A stretch of 64,000 nucleotides of DNA from Paenibacillus massiliensis 2301065 = DSM 16942 (lineage in GTDB: Bacteria > Bacillota > Bacilli > Paenibacillales > Paenibacillaceae): positions 62,001 to 126,000 of the forward strand of contig NZ_KB898193.1 of assembly GCF_000377505.1 (NCBI RefSeq). Direction: 5' to 3'. The notes under the pieces were generated by a model that was not told where the DNA came from, did no database searches, and saw only the letters and a program-made list of their open reading frames with translations. How positions within the stretch are numbered: position 1 is the stretch's first letter; each line of letters starts with the position of its first letter. Below are positions 32,900-41,242 of this stretch, piece after piece. The translations under genes were made by a program, and so were the position numbers.

Positions 32900-34226
32900 G
32901 ATGAACTCCCTCCTGTGCCACGGATGATGCTGTGTGCACCGCTTCCTCAAGCGCTTGGTCAAGCGCTGCAAGCATCTCTGTGATGTCCTTCTCCGTAATG
33001 ACGAGCGGCGGCTGGAAGGCCAGCACATTGCGGCCGACACCGTTCTTGCCGATAATGAAGCCGCGATCCTTCAGCGTCTCAAGGACGTCATCGACAAGGT
33101 GGGCGCCAAGCTCCGTGTCGCCCGCACTCAGCTCAGCGCCAAGCATCAGACCGGCGCCGCGCACCTCGGACAGCACGCGCGGATAGCGTGCTGCCAGCTC
33201 TTCCAGACCGGCGCGCAACAGGCCGCCCAAGCGCTCGGCACGTTCCGGCAGGCGGTTCGCTTCGATGTAATCCAGCACCGCCAGCGCGGTGGCCGATGAG
33301 ACGGGATTGCCGCCGAACGTGGAGGCCGAAGGCCGCGTGAAGCTGGCGGCAATGACATCATTCGAAGCAAACGCCGCTACCGGAACACCGCTACCGAGCG
33401 CCTTCGCCATGGAGATAATATCGGGCGTCACGCCCCAGCGATCCATGGCGAACATGCGGCCTGTGCGGCCGAAGCCGGTCTGAATCTCGTCGGCGATGAG
33501 CAGTACGCCATACTGCTCAAGCACAGCCTTCACTTCAGGGAAGTACCAATCCGGCGGTACAATAATGCCAGCATTGCCCTGAATTGGCTCTACGATCATA
33601 GCGGCAATATCGCTGCCTTTCTCCTCCAGCACCGCCTTCAGCGCCTCGAGCGAGCGGCGTGCCGCAGCATCTGCACTCATCCCTTGCTCATAGGGACGCG
33701 GAATGAATGTTACGTCTTCCGCAGCATCCAGCCTAGGAAGCTGCGGATCTGAGCGCCACATCTGTAGCCCTGTGACGCTCATCGTCAAATAGGTCCGTCC
33801 ATGCAGCCCCTGCTCTAGCGCGATGAATCCTTTGCGACCTGTATGCAGCCGGGCAAGCAGCAGGGCTCCCTCATTGGCCTCGGAGCCGCTGTTGACAAAG
33901 AACGTACGGCACAGGTCTCCTGGCAGCACCTCCGCAAGTCGCTCCGCTAGATCGACATTGGGCTGCGTCAAATAGATGGTGCAGGTATGCTGCAGTGTTC
34001 TAAGCTGCTCCATCGTTCTTTCCACAATTTCCGGATTGCAATGGCCGCTGGCCACCACCGATACGCCAGCAAAAAAGTCGATGTATCTTTTCCCGTCATG
34101 TCCGTACAGGTATTGCATATCTCCTCGTACAAACTGAGGTGGATTCCGATAGAAGTGACTCGTAGTAGGGTAAAAATACTTACTCCGCTTCTCCAAAATG
34201 CCTTCCGGTCCAATATATTGCTGCAT
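32883..34226 (-). CDS. class III PLP-dependent aminotransferase within the EET operon
   Basis: A 447-residue fold-type I aminotransferase, closest in feel to alanine-glyoxylate/ornithine-type enzymes. Motifs: FFVNSGSEANEGAL (phosphate binding), ADEIQTGFGRTG with cofactor Asp D246, and the PLP Lys K275 in SMAKALGSG. The substrate is unknown. The 3' half is visibly more GC-rich than flanking genes, which may reflect separate acquisition. It is coupled to the prenyltransferase gene by a 17-bp overlap. No aminotransferase belongs to the described Listeria electron-transfer set, so its role here is open: a metabolic passenger, or a step in making the quinone head group. Confidence 0.85.
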   Translation of the reverse strand: MQQYIGPEGILEKRSKYFYPTTSHFYRNPPQFVRGDMQYLYGHDGKRYIDFFAGVSVVASGHCNPEIVERTMEQLRTLQHTCTIYLTQPNVDLAERLAEVLPGDLCRTFFVNSGSEANEGALLLARLHTGRKGFIALEQGLHGRTYLTMSVTGLQMWRSDPQLPRLDAAEDVTFIPRPYEQGMSADAAARRSLEALKAVLEEKGSDIAAMIVEPIQGNAGIIVPPDWYFPEVKAVLEQYGVLLIADEIQTGFGRTGRMFAMDRWGVTPDIISMAKALGSGVPVAAFASNDVIAASFTRPSASTFGGNPVSSATALAVLDYIEANRLPERAERLGGLLRAGLEELAARYPRVLSEVRGAGLMLGAELSAGDTELGAHLVDDVLETLKDRGFIIGKNGVGRNVLAFQPPLVITEKDITEMLAALDQALEEAVHTASSVAQEGVHHGDHA

Positions 34227-34312
34227 GCTTCATTCGCCTCTCTTCTGTTCAATCGCTATTTCACTTATACTAACGGCCGGACACTGTTATAGCGCCCGGC
34301 CCATGCATTGGC

Positions 34313-36334
34313 TTACCGCTGTACTGCCGGCTCGCTTTCTTTGGTCACTGCAGCTTCATTTTGCACGGTGCTTAAGGTCGTATTCGCGACAGCAGCCCCG
34401 CCGTCAAACTGAAGTGCGCCCAGCGTATACCCGGCATAGATTGGGTTCAGGGATGCGAGTAGCTCTTCCGCACGCTCCGGCTCATTCAAAGCGGTCTTGT
34501 ACGCTGTGACAATCGCTGCCAGCTGCTCCGGGCGATAAGTCGTACCTTCGATCCGGAATACGGCCAGACCTGCTTTCTTTAACTCGGGAACGAGCGGCAG
34601 AAGACAGAGCTCCTTGGCCAGGGTCAAGTGATTGCGTCCATGCACATCACGGTACACGGGACTCTCTCCCTTATCCGTTTTGAGCACCAGAACCGAATTG
34701 GCGACATAGGTATTATCCTCTTCGCCCATCGGCTCAAGCACCTCCGTATTCTCATACAGATCATGCTCCATATACATTAATGCTGGTGATCCGTGAACAA
34801 TCGCCTCAAGCGGTACCGGCGTCTCCGCCAGCAGCGCCCGGAAATCAATCGCAGGTAGCTCCATAGAAGCAGTGAGACGCGTCACCCCCATCTTGCTATA
34901 GAAGCCAGCAGATAGCTTGTTATATACGTTCAAGTTGAAGTCTCCGATTAATGGATAGCCTTTACTGGAAAATTTACGAACAGCCCCAAGGTTGGTCACC
35001 ATGACGCCATCAATCGGCAACCGTTCACCCGAGAGCAATCCGTCATAGATGTCGAACTGTAGCTCTGTCATCATCCGCGGCAGGCAGACATATAGCTTCG
35101 CCTCGCCCTTTATGGCTGCAAGCTGTCTAATCTCTTCCTTCGTAAACGCATGGTCGGGTTCGTATACATCTCCTGATAGGTAGATATGGTCCGCACCCGC
35201 TGCAAGCGCCGCCTCAGCCTGTGTGACATTATTCACATGAACGGAAATCTCTGGGCGCTCAGCAGTCACTTTCTGTGTCCCTGTATATGCAGACCACATG
35301 CTGCGAAGCTCGTTCAGCCTTTTCTCTCCAAGCTCCCGTTCCTCGGTCGGTGTGCTGAATACTTTGCCTGTACTATAGAACTTGCCTGTTCCTTCATAAC
35401 GCTCATTGATGTTGGACAACCCAGGACGTCCAAAAGCATATGCCGTCGAGAAGTCGCGTTTCCGATTGTCATACAGCACATCACGATCCTTGGCACGTTC
35501 AAATCCGACCGGATCCGCAATATAGCGGTCAATAGCATCTCCATAGGCGTTGACCAGCATAAGCACGAACGCCGTGTCCCGCATTCGGCCCTCGATCTTG
35601 AAGGATGTAATTCCACCATGGATCAGCTCTGGAATGTGCTCATACATATACATATCTTTAACGGCCAGCGGATATTCGGAAGGATAGATGAAGCCGTCCT
35701 TTTTAACTCGATAATCCCAACGACATGGCTTCAGACATTTGCCCCGGTTACTGCTCATTCCGAATACCATCGAGCTAAAGTAGCAATTCGCACCGTGAAC
35801 GGAGCACATATCGCCGTGAATAAAGTATTCCAGCTCCATGCCCGTCTGTGCCTGTAGATAACGCGTAGATGCCAGATCCATCTCTCGGGAAGTAACTACC
35901 CGGGTGACCCCTAGCTCCTTCAAGGCCTCCACCATCTCAATATTATGAACATTCATCATGACCGAGGAATGAACCGGTATCGACAGGCCCAATTCACGAA
36001 TCAGCTCCAGAATAGCAAAATCCTGAACGATGATCGCATCTGGACCTGCATGCTCCAAAAAGCGCAAGTAATCTGCTGCTTCCTCCAATTCCCCTTCATT
36101 TAGCAAATTATTAACCGTAACATAGACCTTCTTGCCGAGGGAATGTGCGATTTGTACCGCCTCGATAATTTGCTCAAACGTAAAATTGTACCCTTTGCGC
36201 ATCATGCGCATATTCAGACTCGGACCCCCAAAATACACCGCATCACAGCCCGCTGCGATAACCTCCTCGAAAATCTCAAACGTTCCCGCCGGTGCAAGCA
36301 ATTCGACTTCTTTTCCATTAAAAAAGCGCGCCAC
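34313..36334 (-). CDS. peptidase U32 family protein (probable Fe-S hydroxylase type)
   Basis: A 673-residue U32 protein. The N-terminal barrel starts ELLAPAGTFE; the signature FIHGDMCSVHGANCYFS carries C177 and C184, with C200 and C204 in KCLKPCRW, four cysteines placed to bind an Fe-S cluster. Characterised relatives (TrhP, RlhA, UbiU/UbiV) perform oxygen-independent hydroxylations of tRNA, rRNA or ubiquinone using prephenate rather than proteolysis. Its length is near RlhA. Lying between ECF transporter and prenyltransferase genes, it could hydroxylate the dedicated quinone (inference). GTG start after AAGGAGGGG. Confidence 0.85.
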   Translation of the reverse strand: MARFFNGKEVELLAPAGTFEIFEEVIAAGCDAVYFGGPSLNMRMMRKGYNFTFEQIIEAVQIAHSLGKKVYVTVNNLLNEGELEEAADYLRFLEHAGPDAIIVQDFAILELIRELGLSIPVHSSVMMNVHNIEMVEALKELGVTRVVTSREMDLASTRYLQAQTGMELEYFIHGDMCSVHGANCYFSSMVFGMSSNRGKCLKPCRWDYRVKKDGFIYPSEYPLAVKDMYMYEHIPELIHGGITSFKIEGRMRDTAFVLMLVNAYGDAIDRYIADPVGFERAKDRDVLYDNRKRDFSTAYAFGRPGLSNINERYEGTGKFYSTGKVFSTPTEERELGEKRLNELRSMWSAYTGTQKVTAERPEISVHVNNVTQAEAALAAGADHIYLSGDVYEPDHAFTKEEIRQLAAIKGEAKLYVCLPRMMTELQFDIYDGLLSGERLPIDGVMVTNLGAVRKFSSKGYPLIGDFNLNVYNKLSAGFYSKMGVTRLTASMELPAIDFRALLAETPVPLEAIVHGSPALMYMEHDLYENTEVLEPMGEEDNTYVANSVLVLKTDKGESPVYRDVHGRNHLTLAKELCLLPLVPELKKAGLAVFRIEGTTYRPEQLAAIVTAYKTALNEPERAEELLASLNPIYAGYTLGALQFDGGAAVANTTLSTVQNEAAVTKESEPAVQR

Positions 36335-36390
36335 AGCGTTTCCCCTCCTTCTAGTTGCCTCGAATAATATGTGTTATTTATCTGTATAGC

Positions 36391-37200
36391 TTAAACCCCT
36401 AACATCCATTGAAGTCCAAGCACAACTCCAATCAAGCCCACGAATGATAGCACGAACCCTGTAGCCCGTGTGCACCAGACCAGCTTGTGGTACTCCGAAC
36501 GCGGTTCTCCGATGATGAAGCCCCGGGCCTCCATGGAGAACACAAGCTCTTCCGCACGGCGAAAGGCACTGACGGTCACGGGTACGAGCAGTGAGACCAA
36601 CAGCTTACCCTTTTCCTTCCAAGCGAGCTCCTTCAGGTCTGCACCACGTGCCGCCTGGGCCTTGAGTATTTTGTGGGTCTCATCCAGAATGGTCGGGATG
36701 AATCGCAGCGCAATGCCCATCATCAGCGTTAGCCGCTCTGCGGAGATGCCGATTTTTTTCAACGGAGAGAGCACCCCGCCAAGACCTTGATTCAGGACCC
36801 CAGGTGTCGTTGTAAATGTCAGCATTGCCGTAAAGGATACCAGTAAGGCCATTCTGCATGCAGAGATCATTCCGCGCGTCAGCCCACCAGCAAAGAGCGT
36901 AATATGGCCTACCTCAAGCAAGGGCCTTCCCTCCTGGGTGGTCAGACTCTGCACGACAAAAATAAAAACCATCAACACCCACAAAGGCTTGGCGGCTTTG
37001 GCGTAATATTTGAGTGGAATTAGAGTCATTTTCATATAAATTAGAGAAAATACCGTCGCAAGCAAGAGTGGAATCCATGAATTCACCAGCATCAGTGCCA
37101 CCAAATACAGCACCATCCCGGTCAATTTCGCCCGCGGGTCGATCAGGTGAATCCAGGAGCCGGTATTGATGCTCCGTCCGAACAGGAGCTTGTTTTGCAT
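36391..37200 (-). CDS. ecfT: ECF transporter transmembrane subunit EcfT
   Basis: A 269-residue membrane scaffold of an energy-coupling factor transporter. Several N-terminal helices are followed by cytoplasmic coupling helices with the Ala-Arg-Gly motif (AQAARGADLKE near 178-188) that contact the ATPases. AAGGAG ends 11 bases before the ATG, inside the end of ecfA2, and the ORFs are separated by 3 bp. With EcfA1/A2 and EetB it would form a complete ECF complex, predicted in Listeria to serve flavin (FMN/FAD) traffic for surface flavinylation. Confidence 0.93.
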   Translation of the reverse strand: MQNKLLFGRSINTGSWIHLIDPRAKLTGMVLYLVALMLVNSWIPLLLATVFSLIYMKMTLIPLKYYAKAAKPLWVLMVFIFVVQSLTTQEGRPLLEVGHITLFAGGLTRGMISACRMALLVSFTAMLTFTTTPGVLNQGLGGVLSPLKKIGISAERLTLMMGIALRFIPTILDETHKILKAQAARGADLKELAWKEKGKLLVSLLVPVTVSAFRRAEELVFSMEARGFIIGEPRSEYHKLVWCTRATGFVLSFVGLIGVVLGLQWMLGV

Positions 37201-37203
37201 AAT

Positions 37204-38091
37204 CTAACCGACTCCTTTTCTCTTGATGTCACGCTGCTCCAGCAAGTCATGAATTCTTACAGCTGCCTTTTCCGCTGTCAAGCAAGGCTCTTCGTGCTCC
37301 AATCCCAACTGCTTGGCAAGACGGTTCCATACCTTGATGCAAGCAGGCACAGCAAGATTGCACTCTCGCTCGAGCCTGCCCGCTTCACGCACAAGCTCCG
37401 CCGGGCCACCTTGAAATACCTTCGTTCCCTGATGCATCACAATCCAGGTATCGGCGTAGGGAAGCATTTCCTCAATTCGATGGGTAACGACGATAATCGT
37501 CTTGCCTTCTTCCGCCTGCATCTTCCCGAGCAGACCAGCTAGCTCGGACCGGCTCTCGGGATCAAGCGTTGCCGTCGGCTCATCCAGCACGATGACATCT
37601 GGGTCCATCGCCAGCACAGAGGCAATCGCTATCTTCCGCATTTGTCCACCACTTAAGTGGAACGGATTCCGGGGCAGGAAGGAGGCATCAAGTCCGACCA
37701 GCTCCAAGGCGCGAATCGCACCCTTTCGTGCAGCTTCGCGGTCCATACCGAAATTGAGCGGGCCGAACATGAGATCCTTTTCTACCGTATCCTCGAACAG
37801 CTGCTGCTCGGGGAATTGAAATACTAGTCCTACCCTGCGCCTCAGCTCCTGCAGTGGAGGCTGCTTGCTTCCTGCCTTCAGCATGAAGTCCAGTACACGC
37901 ACCTTGCCCCCAGTGGGCTTCAATATCCCGTTAAAATGCTGGAGCAATGTCGATTTACCCGAACCAGATGCACCAGCAATCCCCGCAAAGGCTCCATTCT
38001 CAAGCTGGAGACTTACATCGTGCAGGGCGGAATGGCTCCACATGCTGCGGGCATCATATGCATAGCTTACTTCTTCGAAAACAATTGCCAT
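37204..38091 (-). CDS. ecfA2: ECF transporter ATPase EcfA2
   Basis: A 295-residue ABC ATPase. Walker A GASGSGKST, Q-loop FQFPEQQLFEDTV, signature LSGGQMRK and Walker B VIVLDEPTATLDPES are all intact, as is the switch His (VVTHR). The FPEQQLF Q-loop is typical of ECF ATPases. Its start lies inside the end of ecfA1 (25-bp overlap). Confidence 0.92.
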   Translation of the reverse strand: MAIVFEEVSYAYDARSMWSHSALHDVSLQLENGAFAGIAGASGSGKSTLLQHFNGILKPTGGKVRVLDFMLKAGSKQPPLQELRRRVGLVFQFPEQQLFEDTVEKDLMFGPLNFGMDREAARKGAIRALELVGLDASFLPRNPFHLSGGQMRKIAIASVLAMDPDVIVLDEPTATLDPESRSELAGLLGKMQAEEGKTIIVVTHRIEEMLPYADTWIVMHQGTKVFQGGPAELVREAGRLERECNLAVPACIKVWNRLAKQLGLEHEEPCLTAEKAAVRIHDLLEQRDIKRKGVG

Positions 38092-38909
38092 ATCTGATCC
38101 GCCATCTCCCTGCTCTGCTGCTTCCCGTTCGGCATCGTAATTCCCAGCTTGTAAAGTTCTGCCTCCAGCCGGATGGAGTAAGGGGCAATGAGACGGCAGG
38201 TCTGCAATAGTTCGCTGTCATGAAACAGCTCCCATGGTGTCAAATCTGCTGCAATCCCACCGTTGCTCAGTACGATGACACGGTCTGAAGCCATAATCTC
38301 CTCCGCATCATGCGTAATCGAGATCATGGTGTATCGGCCTCCTGCCTTCATCTCTCGCAATATATCCAACAATTCTCCTCGCGCCTTCTCATCCAGCATG
38401 GAGGATGCCTCGTCAAAAATGACGATCTCCGGTTCAAGCGCCAATATTGAAGCTACTGCGACCCGCTGCTTCTGTCCACCGGACAGCTCGGACGGATGCT
38501 TGGTCAGCAAATGGTCAATCTCCAGCTTCTCTGCATAGCTGCGGACCCGCTCCTTCATTTCCTTGCGTGGAAGATGACGGTTCTCTAGCCCAAAGGCAAT
38601 GTCCTCCTCCACAGTTGAGCCGATGAACTGATTATCCGGGTTCTGAAATACCATTCCGATCCGGGGACGCAGCTTTCCAATGGTTCCGCTGGACAGCAGG
38701 ATTCCATCCACCTCAATCGTCCCCTCATTCATCGTTAGCAGACCGCCGAGCAGCTTGGCCAGCGTCGACTTGCCGCAGCCGTTCGGGCCCACCAGTGAGA
38801 CCCAGCTTCCCGGGAGGATGCTGAATGACAGATCGCTCAGCACCGGCTTCTCTGGTGAATACGCGAATGATACATGCTGTACGTTATAAGCGGGTTGCCG
38901 CTCTGTCAT
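38067..38909 (-). CDS. ecfA1: ECF transporter ATPase EcfA1
   Basis: A 280-residue ABC ATPase with Walker A GPNGCGKST, Q-loop FQNPDNQFIGSTVEED, signature LSGGQKQR and Walker B IVIFDEASSMLDE. The Asp-Glu-Ala at Walker B is typical for EcfA1. ATG at 38909 is chosen for the AAGGAGGGAG site just upstream; a longer frame reaches 38945 and would overlap eetB. Confidence 0.92.
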   Translation of the reverse strand: MTERQPAYNVQHVSFAYSPEKPVLSDLSFSILPGSWVSLVGPNGCGKSTLAKLLGGLLTMNEGTIEVDGILLSSGTIGKLRPRIGMVFQNPDNQFIGSTVEEDIAFGLENRHLPRKEMKERVRSYAEKLEIDHLLTKHPSELSGGQKQRVAVASILALEPEIVIFDEASSMLDEKARGELLDILREMKAGGRYTMISITHDAEEIMASDRVIVLSNGGIAADLTPWELFHDSELLQTCRLIAPYSIRLEAELYKLGITMPNGKQQSREMADQIWQLFSKK

Positions 38910-38941
38910 TCTTCTCCCTCCTTGCTCTCCTATCAACCTCT

Positions 38942-39496
38942 TCAAGCTGGCTTCGTCAAAAACCCTTCAAACAGAGAGAGCTTCGACAAAGATGGGATCA
39001 AGTAGCGCACCGCGATCCCTACCGCAATGCCGGTCAATATGCCGGCGATCAGCAGCAGTGGTAAATACGACATGACTTTGGTTGTCTTCAGATAGAGCGA
39101 CGCAGCCCCGAGCTGTCCGATATTATGAGAGATCCCGCCGACAATACTGACGCTGATCATACTGAAATGCTCACGCCCCAGGCTGAGTAGCCCCCACATA
39201 GCCAGGAAGCTCAGCAAGGCTCCGCTAATACTGAACAGAAAGGTGGAGAACGTTCCTAAAATGAATGAGCTAAGCACGGTCTTAAGAATAACAACCATAA
39301 ATGCGTCCCTGCCTCTTAGAAAATATAGACAGGTCAAGATCATAATGTTGGCCAGCCCGAGCTTGGCACCGGGAATGCTCACATTCACCGGAATCAGGCT
39401 CTCGATTAAGCTAAGAACTACGGCGACCGCCGAGAATATAGCGATGATCACCGTCCTTTTTAAAGAGAGATGAGCTTGCTCATGTAACGATGGCAT
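38942..39496 (-). CDS. eetB: EetB-like membrane protein (Gx transporter family)
   Basis: A 184-residue membrane protein with about six helices, of the HepA/Gx transporter family. This family resembles ECF substrate-binding (S) components. The motif PGAKLGLANIMIL and the GGISHNIGQL region are characteristic. In Listeria EetB is needed for electron transfer and probably delivers the flavin precursor used for surface flavinylation. The start is the ATG at 39496, seven bases after AAGGAGGT, and overlaps the end of eetA by 17 bp. Confidence 0.88.
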   Translation of the reverse strand: MPSLHEQAHLSLKRTVIIAIFSAVAVVLSLIESLIPVNVSIPGAKLGLANIMILTCLYFLRGRDAFMVVILKTVLSSFILGTFSTFLFSISGALLSFLAMWGLLSLGREHFSMISVSIVGGISHNIGQLGAASLYLKTTKVMSYLPLLLIAGILTGIAVGIAVRYLIPSLSKLSLFEGFLTKPA

Positions 39497-39872
39497 CAAC
39501 ATCACCTCCTTCGTCTGGCACACCTTGAACTTCTACGATCAATTTATAAGGCAGACAGACGATCGTCCCGCCGTTGCGCGTGATGAAGCCGAAGGTAAGG
39601 CATATCTGGTCAGGACAATCCGCATCAATCATTTCAATTCCGTAATCATGAACCTTGAGCAGGTTATATCCATGGTCGGTCTTTATCTCAATCTCCTGTT
39701 CTTCCTCTGTCAGCTCTACTGTGCGGAACAGTTTGCCGTCAATCGTAATTTTTGCGATACGTTTCTCATTGTGATTAATTTCACTATCACTGCCGTCGAG
39801 CCATCTAGGTACTAGAAATGCACCTGCTATAACAACGACAAGAACGATCAGTAGGATGTCTCCGCGCTTCAT
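39480..39872 (-). CDS. eetA: EetA-like NusG domain II protein
   Basis: A 130-residue protein with one N-terminal membrane anchor (residues 5-22) and an extracytoplasmic NusG_II-type beta domain. The conserved core DADCPDQICLTFG, then NGGTIVCLPYKLIVEV, has the three cysteines typical of the family. It is the first gene of the operon that runs to 32024. The function is not established; in Listeria the homologue is required for electron transfer, along with EetB. AGGAG lies shortly before the ATG. The upstream region is AT-rich with two minus-strand TATAAT hexamers (39903-39908 and 39918-39923). Confidence 0.88.
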   Translation of the reverse strand: MKRGDILLIVLVVVIAGAFLVPRWLDGSDSEINHNEKRIAKITIDGKLFRTVELTEEEQEIEIKTDHGYNLLKVHDYGIEMIDADCPDQICLTFGFITRNGGTIVCLPYKLIVEVQGVPDEGGDVDAIVT

Positions 39873-40019
39873 AGCATACTCCTTATTTTTTTAATTACAT
39901 AAATTATAGATGAATTTATTATACCTGCTAGCTTCTGAACCATCGTGTGACAAATGTATCTTTCATTTAACTTTTCACAAAATCATCACTTAGAAAGAGT
40001 TAATAAATATTAAAAACCC

Positions 40020-40035
40020 TGTGAGAATTGACACA
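40020..40035. promoter_or_regulatory. second candidate Rex-like site between eetA and apbE
   Basis: TGTGAGAATTGACACA is one mismatch from TGTGA-N6-TCACA, and contains a TTGACA -35-like hexamer at 40028 on the plus strand. It lies in the divergent promoter region of the eetA operon and apbE. A similar site is at 27124 before pplA. Confidence 0.4.
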
Positions 40036-40097
40036 TTTCATATGGATTCTTTTCTGCTAAACTCAAGGTCCACATGATCGAGAAAAGAGGATGCACA

Positions 40098-41153
40098 TTG
40101 AAGTACATGAATAAATTCACCGTCCTGCTGCTCACGATGTCCTTGCTTACAGCCCTTCTAAGCGGTTGCACAGGCAATACGAATTCCAGCGGACAAACTG
40201 TCACTCCTGTTAGCGAGACCTTCTTCATTTTTGATACCGTCGTCACGATCAAGATTTACGATAAGCGGGCAACTACAAAAAACTTTCAAGAGCTGGAAGC
40301 TCTGATGAAAGATATCGACTCTAAAATCAATCGTTCGAATGAGAATAGTGAAATTTACGCAGTAAATGCAAATGCAGGCATTGCCCCGGTTCAGGTATCA
40401 CAGGAAACTTTTGACCTAGTGAAAATTGCTGTCGACTATGCCCAGCAAACAGGTGGCCTGCTTGATCCTTCCATCGGGCCGCTCGTCAGTCTCTGGAATA
40501 TCGGTCACGAAGGTGCCCACGTCCCCCCGGCAGCCGACATTGAAGCAGCACAGAAGCTGGTCGACTACCATAAGATTGAGCTAAATGAAGACTCCCTTGA
40601 GATTTATCTTCAAGACAAAGGGATGGATATTGACCTCGGCTCGTATGGCAAAGGCTTTGCGGCTGACCTGATCTATGATTATTTACAAGCCCAAGGCTTC
40701 GAGAGCGCGATTATCGACCTCGGCGGTAACGTCTTTGCGATGGGCAACAAGCCAGGTGGCCGTGAATGGAACGTCGGTATTCAGCACCCGGATCAGAAAC
40801 GCGGCATTGATATCGGAACGTTAAAGGTGACAGACAAGAGTATGGTTACTGCCGGGATTTACGAGCGCTTTTTCGTAGAGAACGGAAAGACCTATATGCA
40901 CATTCTCGATCCTCGCACCGGTTATCCGGTGGACAATAATATCAGCAGCGTCACCATTATTGCCGATTCCTCCACAGCAGCCGATACGATGGATACCTCA
41001 TTGCTCATTATGGGTATCGAAGACGGACTCAAGTTTGCCAAGGAGAACAACACCGAGGCACTGTTCATTACCAAGGACAAGAAGCTGTATGCAACTCCTG
41101 GCTTTAAGGAAATGCTGAACAAAACGAACGACGAGTACACCTTTGCTAATTAA
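40098..41153 (+). CDS. apbE: FAD:protein FMN transferase, ApbE/FmnB lipoprotein
   Basis: A 351-residue enzyme that transfers FMN from FAD to Ser/Thr of target proteins outside the membrane; the two domains of PplA are the obvious substrates. The signal peptide ends in the lipobox LLSGC. Family motifs: LDPSIGPLVSLWNIG, IDLGSYGKGFAADL, IIDLGGNVFAMG, HILDPRTGYP and the Mg-binding DTMDTSL. A TTG start at 40098 is chosen because AGAGG lies seven bases upstream, giving MKYMNKF; an in-frame ATG at 40074 has no ribosome site. It is divergent from the eetA operon. Confidence 0.93.
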   Translation: MKYMNKFTVLLLTMSLLTALLSGCTGNTNSSGQTVTPVSETFFIFDTVVTIKIYDKRATTKNFQELEALMKDIDSKINRSNENSEIYAVNANAGIAPVQVSQETFDLVKIAVDYAQQTGGLLDPSIGPLVSLWNIGHEGAHVPPAADIEAAQKLVDYHKIELNEDSLEIYLQDKGMDIDLGSYGKGFAADLIYDYLQAQGFESAIIDLGGNVFAMGNKPGGREWNVGIQHPDQKRGIDIGTLKVTDKSMVTAGIYERFFVENGKTYMHILDPRTGYPVDNNISSVTIIADSSTAADTMDTSLLIMGIEDGLKFAKENNTEALFITKDKKLYATPGFKEMLNKTNDEYTFAN

Positions 41154-41203
41154 GGAAGTGTCAGCCTGCGCATAACGAATAGTTGAACGAAAATAAAACT
41201 AGA

Positions 41204-41238
41204 AAAGAGGGGCGCAGCGCCCCTCTTTCTCTTTTTCT
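41204..41238 (+). terminator. intrinsic terminator of apbE, probably bidirectional
   Basis: AAAGAGGGGCGC and GCGCCCCTCTTT form a perfect 12-bp stem, with T-rich sequence on both sides. It separates apbE from the convergent acetyltransferase gene. Confidence 0.9.
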
Positions 41239-41242
41239 TAGC

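Noticed and set aside
34313-36334. Reading the U32 protein as a collagenase-like protease
   Set aside because: Characterised U32 members with this four-Cys pattern are Fe-S-dependent hydroxylases; no protease catalytic residues are evident.
39873-40097. FMN riboswitch expected before a flavin-related operon
   Set aside because: No RFN-element-like conserved blocks could be found; only AT-rich promoter sequence and a short palindrome.
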